Assembly: GCF_001423185.1 (NCBI RefSeq)
Contig: NZ_LMOB01000001.1
Location: forward strand, 823,437 to 887,436
DNA: 64,000 nucleotides
Reading direction: 5' to 3'
Origin: Plantibacter sp. Leaf314
Lineage (GTDB): Bacteria > Actinomycetota > Actinomycetes > Actinomycetales > Microbacteriaceae
This document shows, in pieces, positions 27,613 through 35,291 of this stretch; position 1 is the stretch's first letter, and each line of letters opens with the position of its first letter. The position numbers were made by a program, and so were the translations under genes. The notes beneath the pieces are model-generated. The model was not told the origin of the DNA and did not search any database. It saw only the letters and a program-made list of their open reading frames with translations.

Positions 27613-27632
27613 GCTCCTTGAGCTTAAGGAGC
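27613..27632 (-). promoter_or_regulatory. Hairpin covering the ftsE ribosome site
   Basis: On the minus strand GCTCCTT (27626-27632) pairs with AAGGAGC (27613-27619) across a 6-nt loop; the second arm is the Shine-Dalgarno sequence, 1-2 nt before the ATG. Translation of ftsE may depend on opening this stem. Confidence 0.4.
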
Positions 27633-27711
27633 GGCGTGCCGATTACGGGCAGGACACGCCCGCGATCCGTACCCTGTACGAGGGCTGGGCGAACACTATG
27701 TCCGGGTCCGG

Positions 27712-28821
27712 CTACTCGGCTTTCGACATCGAACGCCACCGGATCCCGGCGGCGATGAATCCGTCGAGATCGCCGTCGAACACGGCTGCCGGGTTCCCCT
27801 GCTCGTGCTCCGTCCGCAGGTCCTTGACCATCTGGTACGGCGCGAGCACGTACGAGCGCATCTGGTCGCCCCAGCTCGCGGTGATGGTGCCGGCGAGCTC
27901 CTTCTTGGTGGCCGCCTCCTGCTCCTTCTGGATGAGGAGGAGTCGTGACTGGAGCACGCGCATGGCCGCGGCACGGTTCTGGATCTGGCTCTTCTCGTTC
28001 TGCATGGACACGACCGTGCCCGTCGGCAGGTGGGTGATCCGCACCGCGGAGTCGGTCGTGTTGACCGACTGACCGCCGGGGCCACTCGAGCGGAAGACGT
28101 CGACCCGGATGTCCGACTCGGGGATCTCGACGATCTCCGTCTCCTCCATGAGCGGGATGACCTCGACGGCGGCGAAGCTGGTCTGTCGCTTCCCCGCAGC
28201 TCCGAACGGGCTCATGCGGACGAGCCGGTGCGTCCCGGCCTCGACGCTGAGGGTGCCGAAGGCGTACGGTGCGTCGACCTCGAAGGTGGCCGACTTGATC
28301 CCGGCCTCTTCCGCGTAGCTCGTGTCCATGACGGTGACCGGGTACTTGTGCTGCTCAGCCCATCGCAGGTACATGCGGAAGAGCATGTCGGCGAAGTCGG
28401 CCGCGTCGACACCGCCGGCGCCCGCACGGATGGTGACGACGGCCGGACGCGGGTCGTACTCGCCGCTCAACAGGGTCTGGACCTCGAGGTCGCCGAGCAC
28501 CTTCTGGAGGCTGATGAGCTCCTGGCGGGCTTCCTCGGCCGACTCCTCGTCCTCGGCGTCCGTGGCGAGCTCGATGAGCACCTCGAGGTCGTCGAGACGG
28601 TTCGCGATGCTCGTGATCCGGGCGAGCTCGGACTGACGGTGGCTGAGCGCACTCGTCACCTTCTGCGCGTTGGTGGTGTCGTCCCAGAGATCCTGGGCAC
28701 CCGCCTGCTCGCTCAGCGTCGCGATCTCGGCTTCGAGACGGTCGACGCCGACGACGCTGCGGATGTCGTCGAAGGTCGAGCGGAGGGTACTGATCTGTGT
28801 GGAGAGGTCCAAGTCAAACAT
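27712..28821 (-). CDS. prfB: Peptide chain release factor 2
   Basis: A 369-residue class I release factor that ends translation at UGA and UAA. The stop-recognition tripeptide SPF (in [18 protein letters not shown]) and the catalytic GGQ ([18 protein letters not shown]) are present. The reading frame is continuous, so the frameshift autoregulation of E. coli prfB is absent, as is usual in actinomycetes. A TAGGCT box ends 8 nt before the ATG without a ribosome site, suggesting a leaderless or nearly leaderless message. It precedes ftsE on the same strand, gap 100 nt. Confidence 0.97.
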   Translation of the reverse strand: MFDLDLSTQISTLRSTFDDIRSVVGVDRLEAEIATLSEQAGAQDLWDDTTNAQKVTSALSHRQSELARITSIANRLDDLEVLIELATDAEDEESAEEARQELISLQKVLGDLEVQTLLSGEYDPRPAVVTIRAGAGGVDAADFADMLFRMYLRWAEQHKYPVTVMDTSYAEEAGIKSATFEVDAPYAFGTLSVEAGTHRLVRMSPFGAAGKRQTSFAAVEVIPLMEETEIVEIPESDIRVDVFRSSGPGGQSVNTTDSAVRITHLPTGTVVSMQNEKSQIQNRAAAMRVLQSRLLLIQKEQEAATKKELAGTITASWGDQMRSYVLAPYQMVKDLRTEHEQGNPAAVFDGDLDGFIAAGIRWRSMSKAE

Positions 28822-28829
28822 TTGGGATC

Positions 28830-28835
28830 AGCCTA
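28830..28835 (-). promoter_or_regulatory. -10 box (TAGGCT) of prfB
   Basis: Minus-strand TAGGCT ends 8 nt before the prfB ATG; no Shine-Dalgarno sequence in between. Confidence 0.45.
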
Positions 28836-28854
28836 CCGCGCAGTGCCGCGGGCG

Positions 28855-28860
28855 TACGAT
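28855..28860 (+). promoter_or_regulatory. -10 box (TACGAT) of the MFS gene
   Basis: TACGAT ends 7 nt before the ATG at 28868. The prfB and MFS promoters are back to back in a 46-bp gap. Confidence 0.45.
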
Positions 28861-28867
28861 CGAGCAG

Positions 28868-30136
28868 ATGACTTCCGAAGAACGCCCGTTCAACCTGCGC
28901 TCCGTCGCGGTCGCGGTCTTCCTCCCCACCCTCCTGTTCTCGATCGGCGAGGGTGCGATCATCCCGGTCATCCCCGCTGTGGCGGGGAACCTCGGCGCGA
29001 CGCTGGCCGTCGCCGGTGTCATCTCGTCGCTCATCATGCTCGGGGAGCTCGTCGGCGACGTGCCGTCGGGGTGGATCGTCAGCCGGATCGGCGAACGCTT
29101 CGCGATGATGTGGGCCGCTCTGCTCGCCGTCGTCGGTGTCGCGACCGCTGCGATCTCACCGAACCCGTTCGTCCTCGCGCTCGGGATCTTCTGCATCGGC
29201 CTCGCGACGGCGGTGTTCGGCCTCGCGCGGCATGCCTTCATGACGACGTACGTGCCGATCCGCTACCGCGCGAGGGCCCTCTCCTCGCTGGGCGGGGTCT
29301 TCCGCGCCGGCACCTTCATCGGCCCGTTCCTGGCCGCAGGCGTCATCCACCTGACCGGCACCTCGCAGGCGGCGTTCTGGGTCATGGTCGTGTGCTGCGT
29401 CGGGTCCGCGGTGACGCTGCTGGTGCTCCCCGACCCGGCCGAGATGTTCGGTCGGCCGAGCCCGACCCGAGGCCCGGAGGGCGAAGCCCGGACCGAGGGT
29501 GAGGAGCTCGCGGCAGCGGAGTCGAGCGGGCTGCTCGCGGCGATCCGCGCCCACGGCGTCGTCCTCACGCGGATGGGGACCACCGCCGCGCTCGTCGGGG
29601 CCATGCGGTCGTGCCGTGCCGTGCTCCTCCCCCTGTGGGCGGTGAGCATCGGCCTGTCCGAGACCGAGACGGCACTCATCATCGGCGTCGTCGGAGCGGT
29701 CGAGTTCGCGTTGTTCTACGCCAGCGGGCAGATCATGGACCGTTGGGGCCGGATCTGGACGGCCGTCCCCTCGATGATCGGTCTGGGCTCGGGGTTCATC
29801 ATCCTGGCGTTCACGCACGACCTCGACAGCGCCGCAGTCTGGTTCATCGCCGTCGCCCTGGTGCTCGCACTCTCGAACGGTCTCGGCAGCGGAATCCTCA
29901 TGACCCTCGGATCGGACCTCGCGCCGCCGGACCGCCCGGCGCCGTTCCTCGGTGCCTACCGCTTCCTCGGAGACGCCGGCACCGCCGCCGCTCCGCTGGC
30001 GATGTCCGGGATCACCGCGGCCGCATCGATCTCCCTCGCCGCGGGCACCATCGGCGGTGTCGGGCTGATCGGCGCGTTCCTCCTGTTCCGGTTCATCCCC
30101 CGCTTCATCGACCGCGGCTCTCGGCCCTTCCCCTGA
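28868..30136 (+). CDS. Major facilitator superfamily transporter
   Basis: A 422-residue protein with twelve predicted membrane helices and the loop 2-3 signature GDVPSGWIVSRIGERFAMM (MFS motif A form). A central cytosolic loop of about 35 acidic residues (PTRGPEGEARTEGEELAAAE) separates the halves. Drug or metabolite export is likely from the overall form, but no substrate can be given. The ATG at 28868 is chosen because of the leaderless-type promoter; an in-frame upstream extension has no start signals. Convergent with the tad operon. Confidence 0.85.
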   Translation: MTSEERPFNLRSVAVAVFLPTLLFSIGEGAIIPVIPAVAGNLGATLAVAGVISSLIMLGELVGDVPSGWIVSRIGERFAMMWAALLAVVGVATAAISPNPFVLALGIFCIGLATAVFGLARHAFMTTYVPIRYRARALSSLGGVFRAGTFIGPFLAAGVIHLTGTSQAAFWVMVVCCVGSAVTLLVLPDPAEMFGRPSPTRGPEGEARTEGEELAAAESSGLLAAIRAHGVVLTRMGTTAALVGAMRSCRAVLLPLWAVSIGLSETETALIIGVVGAVEFALFYASGQIMDRWGRIWTAVPSMIGLGSGFIILAFTHDLDSAAVWFIAVALVLALSNGLGSGILMTLGSDLAPPDRPAPFLGAYRFLGDAGTAAAPLAMSGITAAASISLAAGTIGGVGLIGAFLLFRFIPRFIDRGSRPFP

Positions 30137-30160
30137 TCGGTAGCGAGCCGTTCGGCGTGG

Positions 30161-30625
30161 TCACCAGAACACGCTGCGGGCGCTCGCCGTCGCCTCGATC
30201 CGCACACCCGCCGGCACGAACAGCGTCAGCATCGGCGGACGCCACTCGGATGCCAACGAGACCTCAGCGCCCCGCCCGTCCGGAGTGACGGCCTCGAGGA
30301 TCTCGACGCCGGTGAGCGCACCTGGGCCCTCGGCGGCCAGTGTCGCGCGGGCACTCGACGCCACGGCGGCGTCGTCGAGGACCGGCCGGAACGAGCCGTC
30401 GGGCAGCATGACGACGTCGTCGATCGAGAACGACTCGGCAGCCGTGGCGGCCAGTCGATCGGCGAGCCCGAGGAGGCGCTTGTGCTCGACGTACAGGGAG
30501 GTCGCGGCGATCCCGACGAGCACGACCGCGAGCGTCACCGCGGCGAAGCCGATCGTCAGGAGGATGGTGGATCCTTCGTCGGTGCGGAGGTCGCGGCCGG
30601 CCGGACCCGATCGCGTGCCCGTCAT
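30161..30625 (-). CDS. TadG/TadE-like protein with one N-terminal membrane helix
   Basis: A 154-residue protein: short basic start, RTDEGSTILLTIGFAAVTLAVVLVGIAATSLYVEHKRLLGLAD, then an extracytoplasmic domain. This is the third small prepilin-like protein of the tad operon and resembles the 'TadE-like' protein found near helicase/secretion genes in actinomycetes. The Glu at position 5 after the cleavage glycine is missing (GSTILL). ATG overlaps the preceding gene by 4 nt. Last gene of the operon; role in the pilus inferred. Confidence 0.7.
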   Translation of the reverse strand: MTGTRSGPAGRDLRTDEGSTILLTIGFAAVTLAVVLVGIAATSLYVEHKRLLGLADRLAATAAESFSIDDVVMLPDGSFRPVLDDAAVASSARATLAAEGPGALTGVEILEAVTPDGRGAEVSLASEWRPPMLTLFVPAGVRIEATASARSVFW

Positions 30626-31110
30626 CCTGCCTCACCGTCGCGGTCGTCGAATCGTGAGATCGGCGCCGTCGCGGATCCGGACACCGGCACCGCCGCCCAC
30701 GACCCGACGATGTCGGGCATGAGCGGCAGGGCCACCAGGATGTCGATCCTCACGCTGACGGATCCAGCCCGTTGGCCGCACGGCAGGCCGGCTGGCAGGC
30801 AGCCGAGCTGCGCCGAAGCCGCCGATCGGTCGAGCCCGAAGTCGGCCAGCGCGAGTGCGAGTGCATCGTCCACACGAGTCCGACCCGTGGCGTCGTCCGG
30901 TGCCCGTGCGTACGCTTTCGCCGCCTGCACGGCGGCACCGTCTGCCGCCAGCACCGCCGCCTGGATCTCCGAGAGCGCCACGATGAGGTAGACCAACGGG
31001 ACGAGCAGGACCAGGCCGACGGTGATGAACTCCAACGAAGCCGAACCGTCGTCGTCCCGCGCGCCCGCCGATCCGCCGGTCCGGTCACTCGAGCGTCTCC
31101 AGCACCGCAC
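30622..31110 (-). CDS. TadE-like minor pilin
   Basis: A 162-residue protein. RDDDGSASLEFITVGLVLLVPLVYLIVALSEIQ shows the TadE prepilin-type cleavage site, G-SASLEF with Glu at +5 and Phe at +6, and one membrane helix; an outer domain with a Cys pair (LGCLPAGLPCG) follows. No ATG is available; GTG at 31110 with GGAGG a few nt upstream is the best start and overlaps the preceding gene by 26 nt. Probably a minor subunit of the Tad pilus. Confidence 0.72.
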   Translation of the reverse strand: MRCWRRSSDRTGGSAGARDDDGSASLEFITVGLVLLVPLVYLIVALSEIQAAVLAADGAAVQAAKAYARAPDDATGRTRVDDALALALADFGLDRSAASAQLGCLPAGLPCGQRAGSVSVRIDILVALPLMPDIVGSWAAVPVSGSATAPISRFDDRDGEAG

Positions 31111-31510
31111 GGCCCTCCACCTCCAACGCGCCCGGGAGACCGAGGAGTCCGATGACGGGCAGCGGAGCACGGACGGTCACGGTGACGACGCCGGCGCCAC
31201 CACGATCGGCAAGCGACGCCCGGATGTCGCCCGTGTAGGCCTCCCCCACTGCCACGGCGACGAGATGCCGTGTCCGGTCGGCACCGTCGAGCAGTTCGGT
31301 GTCGGCGAGGGCTCCGAGACGGGCTCCCTCGGCGGCAGCGTCGATGAGGGTGTTCCGCACGTGCAACGCGAGGGCGAGCTGCACCACGGACATCATCAGG
31401 ATCGTCAGCATCGCACCGACGAACACGAACTCGGCGACGGCTGAACCGTCCTCCTCCCGAGCGCACCGGCGACGCAGGCGTCCTCCGCCGGCCTCAGATA
31501 CCGGAGACAC
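31085..31510 (-). CDS. TadE-family minor pilin
   Basis: A 141-residue protein. EEDGSAVAEFVFVGAMLTILMMSVVQLALALHVRN carries the TadE motif (G-SAVAEF) and membrane helix, then TLIDAAAEGARLGAL, which is characteristic of TadE. GTG at 31510 is the only start inside the operon spacing and overlaps the pilin gene by 17 nt. Thought to be processed by a prepilin peptidase and to prime or cap the pilus. Confidence 0.75.
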   Translation of the reverse strand: MSPVSEAGGGRLRRRCAREEDGSAVAEFVFVGAMLTILMMSVVQLALALHVRNTLIDAAAEGARLGALADTELLDGADRTRHLVAVAVGEAYTGDIRASLADRGGAGVVTVTVRAPLPVIGLLGLPGALEVEGRAVLETLE

Positions 31511-31688
31511 GCTCGATGGCCTGCTCGAACACCTGCGTGAGCGCCGGGCCGGCGACACCCCAGATCAGGAGGACGAGCCCCGCCGTCATGAGGGTGATGA
31601 GCACCCAACCGGGCACATCGCCGCGGTCCTCGTCGAGGAGGGCCCGGCCTCGGTCGCGGAGGCGTTGCGGGAGGAGGGGGGAGGACAT
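31494..31688 (-). CDS. Flp-pilin-like small membrane protein
   Basis: A 64-residue protein in the place of the Flp major pilin. A basic start precedes DEDRGDVPGWVLITLMTAGLVLLIWGVAGPALTQVF: a glycine, then a hydrophobic helix, but without the Glu+5/Tyr+6 of true Flp pilins. Proteins of this type are found in Microbacteriaceae tad loci. GTCCCACATG precedes with GAAAGG upstream. Whether it is processed and assembled is open. Confidence 0.65.
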   Translation of the reverse strand: MSSPLLPQRLRDRGRALLDEDRGDVPGWVLITLMTAGLVLLIWGVAGPALTQVFEQAIERVSGI

Positions 31689-31701
31689 GTGGGACCTTTC
31701 G

Positions 31702-32640
31702 TTAGAAGCCGGTGCGGAGCACGAAGACTCCGGGGAAGACGGCGATGATGATGGACAAGGGCAGGATCAGGAAGACGAGGGGCACGAGCATCGCGACCTC
31801 CTTCTTCCCGGCGGACTCCAGCAGGCGGCGTTTGGCGGTGTCGCGTCCGTCGTGCGCGTGGTCGAGGAGCACCGCGGCGACGGGGGTGCCACGTTCGAGC
31901 GCCCCGAGGATCTGGTCCACGCACCGGGAGAGCGTCGGCATCGCGAGTCTGGCCTCGAACTGACGGAACGACTGCGCGAACGGGATCCCCGTCGAGACCT
32001 CTGCCATGACCTGCCGGAACTCGTTCCCCAGTTCACCGCTGGAACCGATCCGTGCGACGCGGTCCATCGCGTCGGTGATCGCCTCGCCGGCGGCGAGGCT
32101 CAGGCTGAGGAACTCGAGGACCGTCGGGAGTTCCTCCTCGATGCGCGCCAGCCGGCGGCGGGCGGTGAGGTTGAGCAGTTGGTCGCGCAGGACGATGCCC
32201 GCGACCGCGCCCAGCGCGGGCAGCGCCGCAGCGAACGGGAGCGGGAGTCGACCGCCGCTGAACGCGAGCACGGCGAGCGCCGCTCCGATGGCGAAGCCCC
32301 CGAGCCCCCACAGCAGTTGCATCAGTCGGTAGCGCTCCAGCGTGGGACCTCCGGCCTGCCCGAGTCTGCGGACGACGAGTTCCTGGTCCGCTCCGACAAG
32401 GCCGAGCAGCCAGCGCAGACCGCGGAGGATCGGGACCAGCAGCGTTCCGATCACCGGCAACGGGTCCGTCGAACGTCGTGCCGCCCGCTGCCGGGCATCG
32501 CTGGAGAGGTCGACCAGATAGGGCGCGATGCGGTCCGCCAGCCGGGGCCTGCCGAGCGCGGGGAGGAGCATGGCGAGCGCCCACAGGCCGATGCCCAGGG
32601 TCGCTCCGAGACACAGCGCCCAGGCGCCGTCGGCGCTCAT
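31702..32640 (-). CDS. Tad pilus inner-membrane platform protein TadC-like (type II F domain)
   Basis: A 312-residue membrane protein. The T2SF domain (ARIEEELPTVLEFLSLSLAAGEAITDAMDRVA, then FRQFEARLAMPTLSRCVDQILGALERGTPV) is between helix pairs, and KKEVAMLVPLVFLILPLSIIIAVFPG is the characteristic end. Start overlaps the TadB gene by 4 nt. With TadB it anchors the assembly ATPase. There is an N-terminal helix at residues 6-28. Confidence 0.86.
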   Translation of the reverse strand: MSADGAWALCLGATLGIGLWALAMLLPALGRPRLADRIAPYLVDLSSDARQRAARRSTDPLPVIGTLLVPILRGLRWLLGLVGADQELVVRRLGQAGGPTLERYRLMQLLWGLGGFAIGAALAVLAFSGGRLPLPFAAALPALGAVAGIVLRDQLLNLTARRRLARIEEELPTVLEFLSLSLAAGEAITDAMDRVARIGSSGELGNEFRQVMAEVSTGIPFAQSFRQFEARLAMPTLSRCVDQILGALERGTPVAAVLLDHAHDGRDTAKRRLLESAGKKEVAMLVPLVFLILPLSIIIAVFPGVFVLRTGF

Positions 32641-33506
32641 CGGAACCACCGTCGTTCGGGTTGCAGGCGACCCACGCGGAGCATGGCCTGGTAGGCGAGC
32701 GCCGAGACGACGACGCCCGCGACGATCAGGACCGCGCCCTCGCGCGAGTTGTAGGCCGCCGAGGTCTCCGGCCGGGAGGAGAGCAGCAGGAGGATCGCCC
32801 ACGGCGCGGCGACACCGAGCCGGGCCGCGTTGACGACCCAGGATTGGCGCGCCTCGGCCTCGGCACGGATCGCCGACTCCTCGCGCAGACCGGCGGACAG
32901 CGCTCGCAGCACCGCTGGGAGCTCCGTGCCGCCGACGTCGCGCGCCATCCTGACCGTCTCGAGGATGCGGTCGGCGACGGGGTCCGCGAGTGCGGTCTTG
33001 AGGTCGTCGAGGCCGTCCGTGAATCGCCCTGCGGCCCGGTAGTCGGCGCTGAACGCTGCGAAGGCTGGGCGGAGCGGAGCTGGTCCGACGGTGTCGAGCG
33101 CGGCGACGGCGTCCGGGAGCGAGAGTCCCGACCGGATGGCGGACAGCAGGTGGTCGACGACGTCGGGCCAGAGCCCGCGTTGCAGGCGTCGACGGGCGGC
33201 GGCGCGGGCGCGCAGCACGATCACCGGTGCGACGAGTCCCGCGACGGCGACGACCGCGCTGAGCGGCATGACCCGACAGAGACCCTGCACGACGGCACCC
33301 GACACCAGACCGGCGAGCACGGCGACCACGAGGGTGGCGGCCCAATACCGGCCGGGGAGGCCGGCCAGGATGAGGAGCTCCCGAAGGGCAGCGACGGGAC
33401 GCCACCGCTCGAGCCTCGCCCGCAGCGGCTCGGGTTCGGGCCACCACCAGGGCGCCAGGGTGAGGAGCAGCCCGGCCGCGAGCAGCGCGCCGACGACGAG
33501 ACTCAT
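32637..33506 (-). CDS. Tad pilus inner-membrane platform protein TadB-like (type II F domain)
   Basis: A 289-residue membrane protein with N-terminal helices, then RGLWPDVVDHLLSAIRSGLSLPDAVAALDTVGP, the first helix pair of the T2SF fold, and RMARDVGGTELPAVLRALSAGLREE. Start overlaps the TadA stop by 4 nt. Slightly short for TadB; the early region carries GLPGRYWAATLVVAVLAG. Confidence 0.85.
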   Translation of the reverse strand: MSLVVGALLAAGLLLTLAPWWWPEPEPLRARLERWRPVAALRELLILAGLPGRYWAATLVVAVLAGLVSGAVVQGLCRVMPLSAVVAVAGLVAPVIVLRARAAARRRLQRGLWPDVVDHLLSAIRSGLSLPDAVAALDTVGPAPLRPAFAAFSADYRAAGRFTDGLDDLKTALADPVADRILETVRMARDVGGTELPAVLRALSAGLREESAIRAEAEARQSWVVNAARLGVAAPWAILLLLSSRPETSAAYNSREGAVLIVAGVVVSALAYQAMLRVGRLQPERRWFR

Positions 33507-34732
33507 CGCTCGCCAGCAGTGAGGATCGAGGCGAGCGAGATGCCTGCCGCCCGGTACTTGTCGTCGCGGAGTGGGAACCGCCCGGTCGCGCGCAACTCGC
33601 CGTCGCGGTGTTCGAACAGCGTGGAGGCCTCGATCGTGTGGGATTCCCCGCTCCCGCCCACCGCGATGATCTCGGCCACCCTCCGACGACCGGTGCGGTC
33701 GAGCTCACAGTGCACGACCAGGTCGACGCAGGACGCCACGGCTGGTCGGACGAACCCGGAGTCGATGTTGCGCCCGGCGAGCAGCGGCAGGGTGCAGAGC
33801 TTGCCGATCGCGTCGCGAGCGGAGTTCGCGTGGATGCTGCAGAGCCCGGGCAGCCCGCTGTTCAGGGCGATGAGGAGGTCGAGGCTCTCAGCCTCGCGGA
33901 CCTCCCCGACGACGATGCGGTCAGGCCGCATCCGCAGGGCCTCCTTGATGAGACGGCGGAGGGTGATCTCCCCCGTCCCCTCGAGACTGGCTTGTCGACA
34001 CTGCATCGCGACGACGTCGCGGTTGCCCGGCGCGAGCTCGAACGTCTCCTCCACGGTGACGATGCGGAGGGCGGGATCGAGTGCCGCGATGAGCGCGCCG
34101 AGCATGGTGGTCTTCCCCGCCTGCGTCGCCCCGGACACCAGGAGGTTGGCACCGGCGGTCATGCTGGCCCGCAGGAACTCCGCGGCCTGGTAACTGATCG
34201 ACCCGGCGGCGACGAGCTGACCGAGGTCGCGGATCCGCGCGGAGAACTTGCGGATGTTGATCGACATGTGGCGCCGGGTGACGTCCGGGATGACGACGTG
34301 CAACCGGGATCCGTCGGGGAGCGACGCGTCGACGAACGGGTTGGCCAGATCGACCCGACGTCCGGTCGCTCGGAGCATCCGTTCCACGAGGTCGCGGACG
34401 TCGCCCTCGCCGAGCATGACGTCGGTGAGTTCAGACACCCCGGAACGTGCCACGAAGACCTTGGTCGGCTCATTGATCCAGATCTCCTCGACGCTCGGAT
34501 CGTCGAGCAGGGGCTGGATCGCCCCGAAGCCGGTCACGGCTGCGAGCACCTCACTCGTCATGCCGTGCTCGTCGTCGATGAGCGGTGTGGCGTCGTTCAA
34601 CGCGTGCTCGTTGTACCGACGCACCTCTTCACGGGCGATCCGCCCTGCTCCACCGCGCCGGCTCGGTTCACCGAACTCCTCGCGCACCCGGTCGCGCACG
34701 CGCGCCGTGATGATCTCAGCCGCTGTCCCCAT
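33503..34732 (-). CDS. Pilus assembly ATPase TadA/CpaF
   Basis: A 409-residue secretion ATPase. N-terminal domain with VEEIWINEPTKVFVARSG, Walker A SGATQAGKTTMLGAL (about 205), Asp box VTVEETFEL, Walker B region RPDRIVVGEVREAESLDLL and His box GLCSIHANSARDA. This drives Flp/Tad pilus assembly. It is the first gene of the operon. No AAA/ParA-like CpaE, secretin or peptidase is beside it, in line with monoderm minimal tad loci. Upstream, 39-49 nt from the start, is a DnaA-box sequence. Confidence 0.92.
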   Translation of the reverse strand: MGTAAEIITARVRDRVREEFGEPSRRGGAGRIAREEVRRYNEHALNDATPLIDDEHGMTSEVLAAVTGFGAIQPLLDDPSVEEIWINEPTKVFVARSGVSELTDVMLGEGDVRDLVERMLRATGRRVDLANPFVDASLPDGSRLHVVIPDVTRRHMSINIRKFSARIRDLGQLVAAGSISYQAAEFLRASMTAGANLLVSGATQAGKTTMLGALIAALDPALRIVTVEETFELAPGNRDVVAMQCRQASLEGTGEITLRRLIKEALRMRPDRIVVGEVREAESLDLLIALNSGLPGLCSIHANSARDAIGKLCTLPLLAGRNIDSGFVRPAVASCVDLVVHCELDRTGRRRVAEIIAVGGSGESHTIEASTLFEHRDGELRATGRFPLRDDKYRAAGISLASILTAGER

Positions 34733-34771
34733 GCCGCCATCCTGACGAACACCGGCCGTAGCTCGCAGAAG

Positions 34772-34780
34772 TTATCCACA
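34772..34780. promoter_or_regulatory. Consensus DnaA box TTATCCACA
   Basis: Exact match to the DnaA-box consensus in the 93-bp divergent gap between the tad operon and the barstar gene. Isolated, so a replication origin is not suggested. Confidence 0.35.
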
Positions 34781-34813
34781 GCACCACCGCGCCGGGTGTC
34801 CGGGGCCGCTCGG

Positions 34814-34819
34814 TAGGCT
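34814..34819 (+). promoter_or_regulatory. -10 box (TAGGCT) for the leaderless barstar gene
   Basis: TAGGCT ends 6 nt before the GTG at 34826; no ribosome site. Confidence 0.5.
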
Positions 34820-34825
34820 CGGATC

Positions 34826-35218
34826 GTGCCGACCACCTTCCACATCGACGGGTCCGAGATCCACGACATCGCCTCGTTCTACGACGTGATGAACGCCCTG
34901 CTCATGCGGGATGAGGACTGGGATCTCGGCCCGAGCCTCGACGCCCTCGACGACGTCCTGTACGGCGGGATCGGTGCGCTCCGCGATCTCGACGAGGTCC
35001 GCTTCGTCTGGACCGGGCACGAACGCAGTCGCGCCGCGCTCGGCGTCGCGGCCACCCGTGCCTGGCTGCAGGAGAAGGTCGACCGAGGCGCTCCGTTCGA
35101 CACCGACCGCCTCACGGCGCAGCTGCACGACCTCGACACGGGTCGTGGGACGACGTACTTCGAGCTGATCCTCGAGGTCTTCGCCGGCCACCCTGGGCTC
35201 AGGCTCGACCTCGCCTGA
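34826..35218 (+). CDS. Barstar-family protein (ribonuclease-inhibitor fold)
   Basis: A 130-residue acidic protein. TFHIDGSEIHDIASFYDVMNALLM and LGPSLDALDDVLYGGIG match the barstar family (helix facing the barnase active site, with several Asp/Glu). The C-terminal third is unlike classic barstar (90 residues). No barnase-like or other toxin gene is adjacent, so it is either a solitary immunity protein or has an unrelated role. GTG start is supported by a leaderless-type promoter. Confidence 0.75.
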   Translation: MPTTFHIDGSEIHDIASFYDVMNALLMRDEDWDLGPSLDALDDVLYGGIGALRDLDEVRFVWTGHERSRAALGVAATRAWLQEKVDRGAPFDTDRLTAQLHDLDTGRGTTYFELILEVFAGHPGLRLDLA

Positions 35219-35245
35219 ACGGACGCCTGGTCGCGCACGAGCCGA

Positions 35246-35277
35246 CCGCAACCGCTTGCGGCCGCTCACGCGAGCGG
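35246..35277. repeat. Two abutting hairpins between barstar and nnrE genes
   Basis: CCGCAA-CCGC-TTGCGG (35246-35261) is followed at once by CCGCTC-ACGC-GAGCGG (35262-35277). Both have 6-bp perfect arms and 4-nt loops. They may terminate barstar transcription or shape the nnrE leader; no T-tract follows. Confidence 0.4.
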
Positions 35278-35291
35278 GAAGAGTGGGCGCC

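Noticed and set aside
27712..28821. Programmed frameshift in prfB
   Set aside because: The reading frame is continuous from ATG to the end with no early in-frame TGA.
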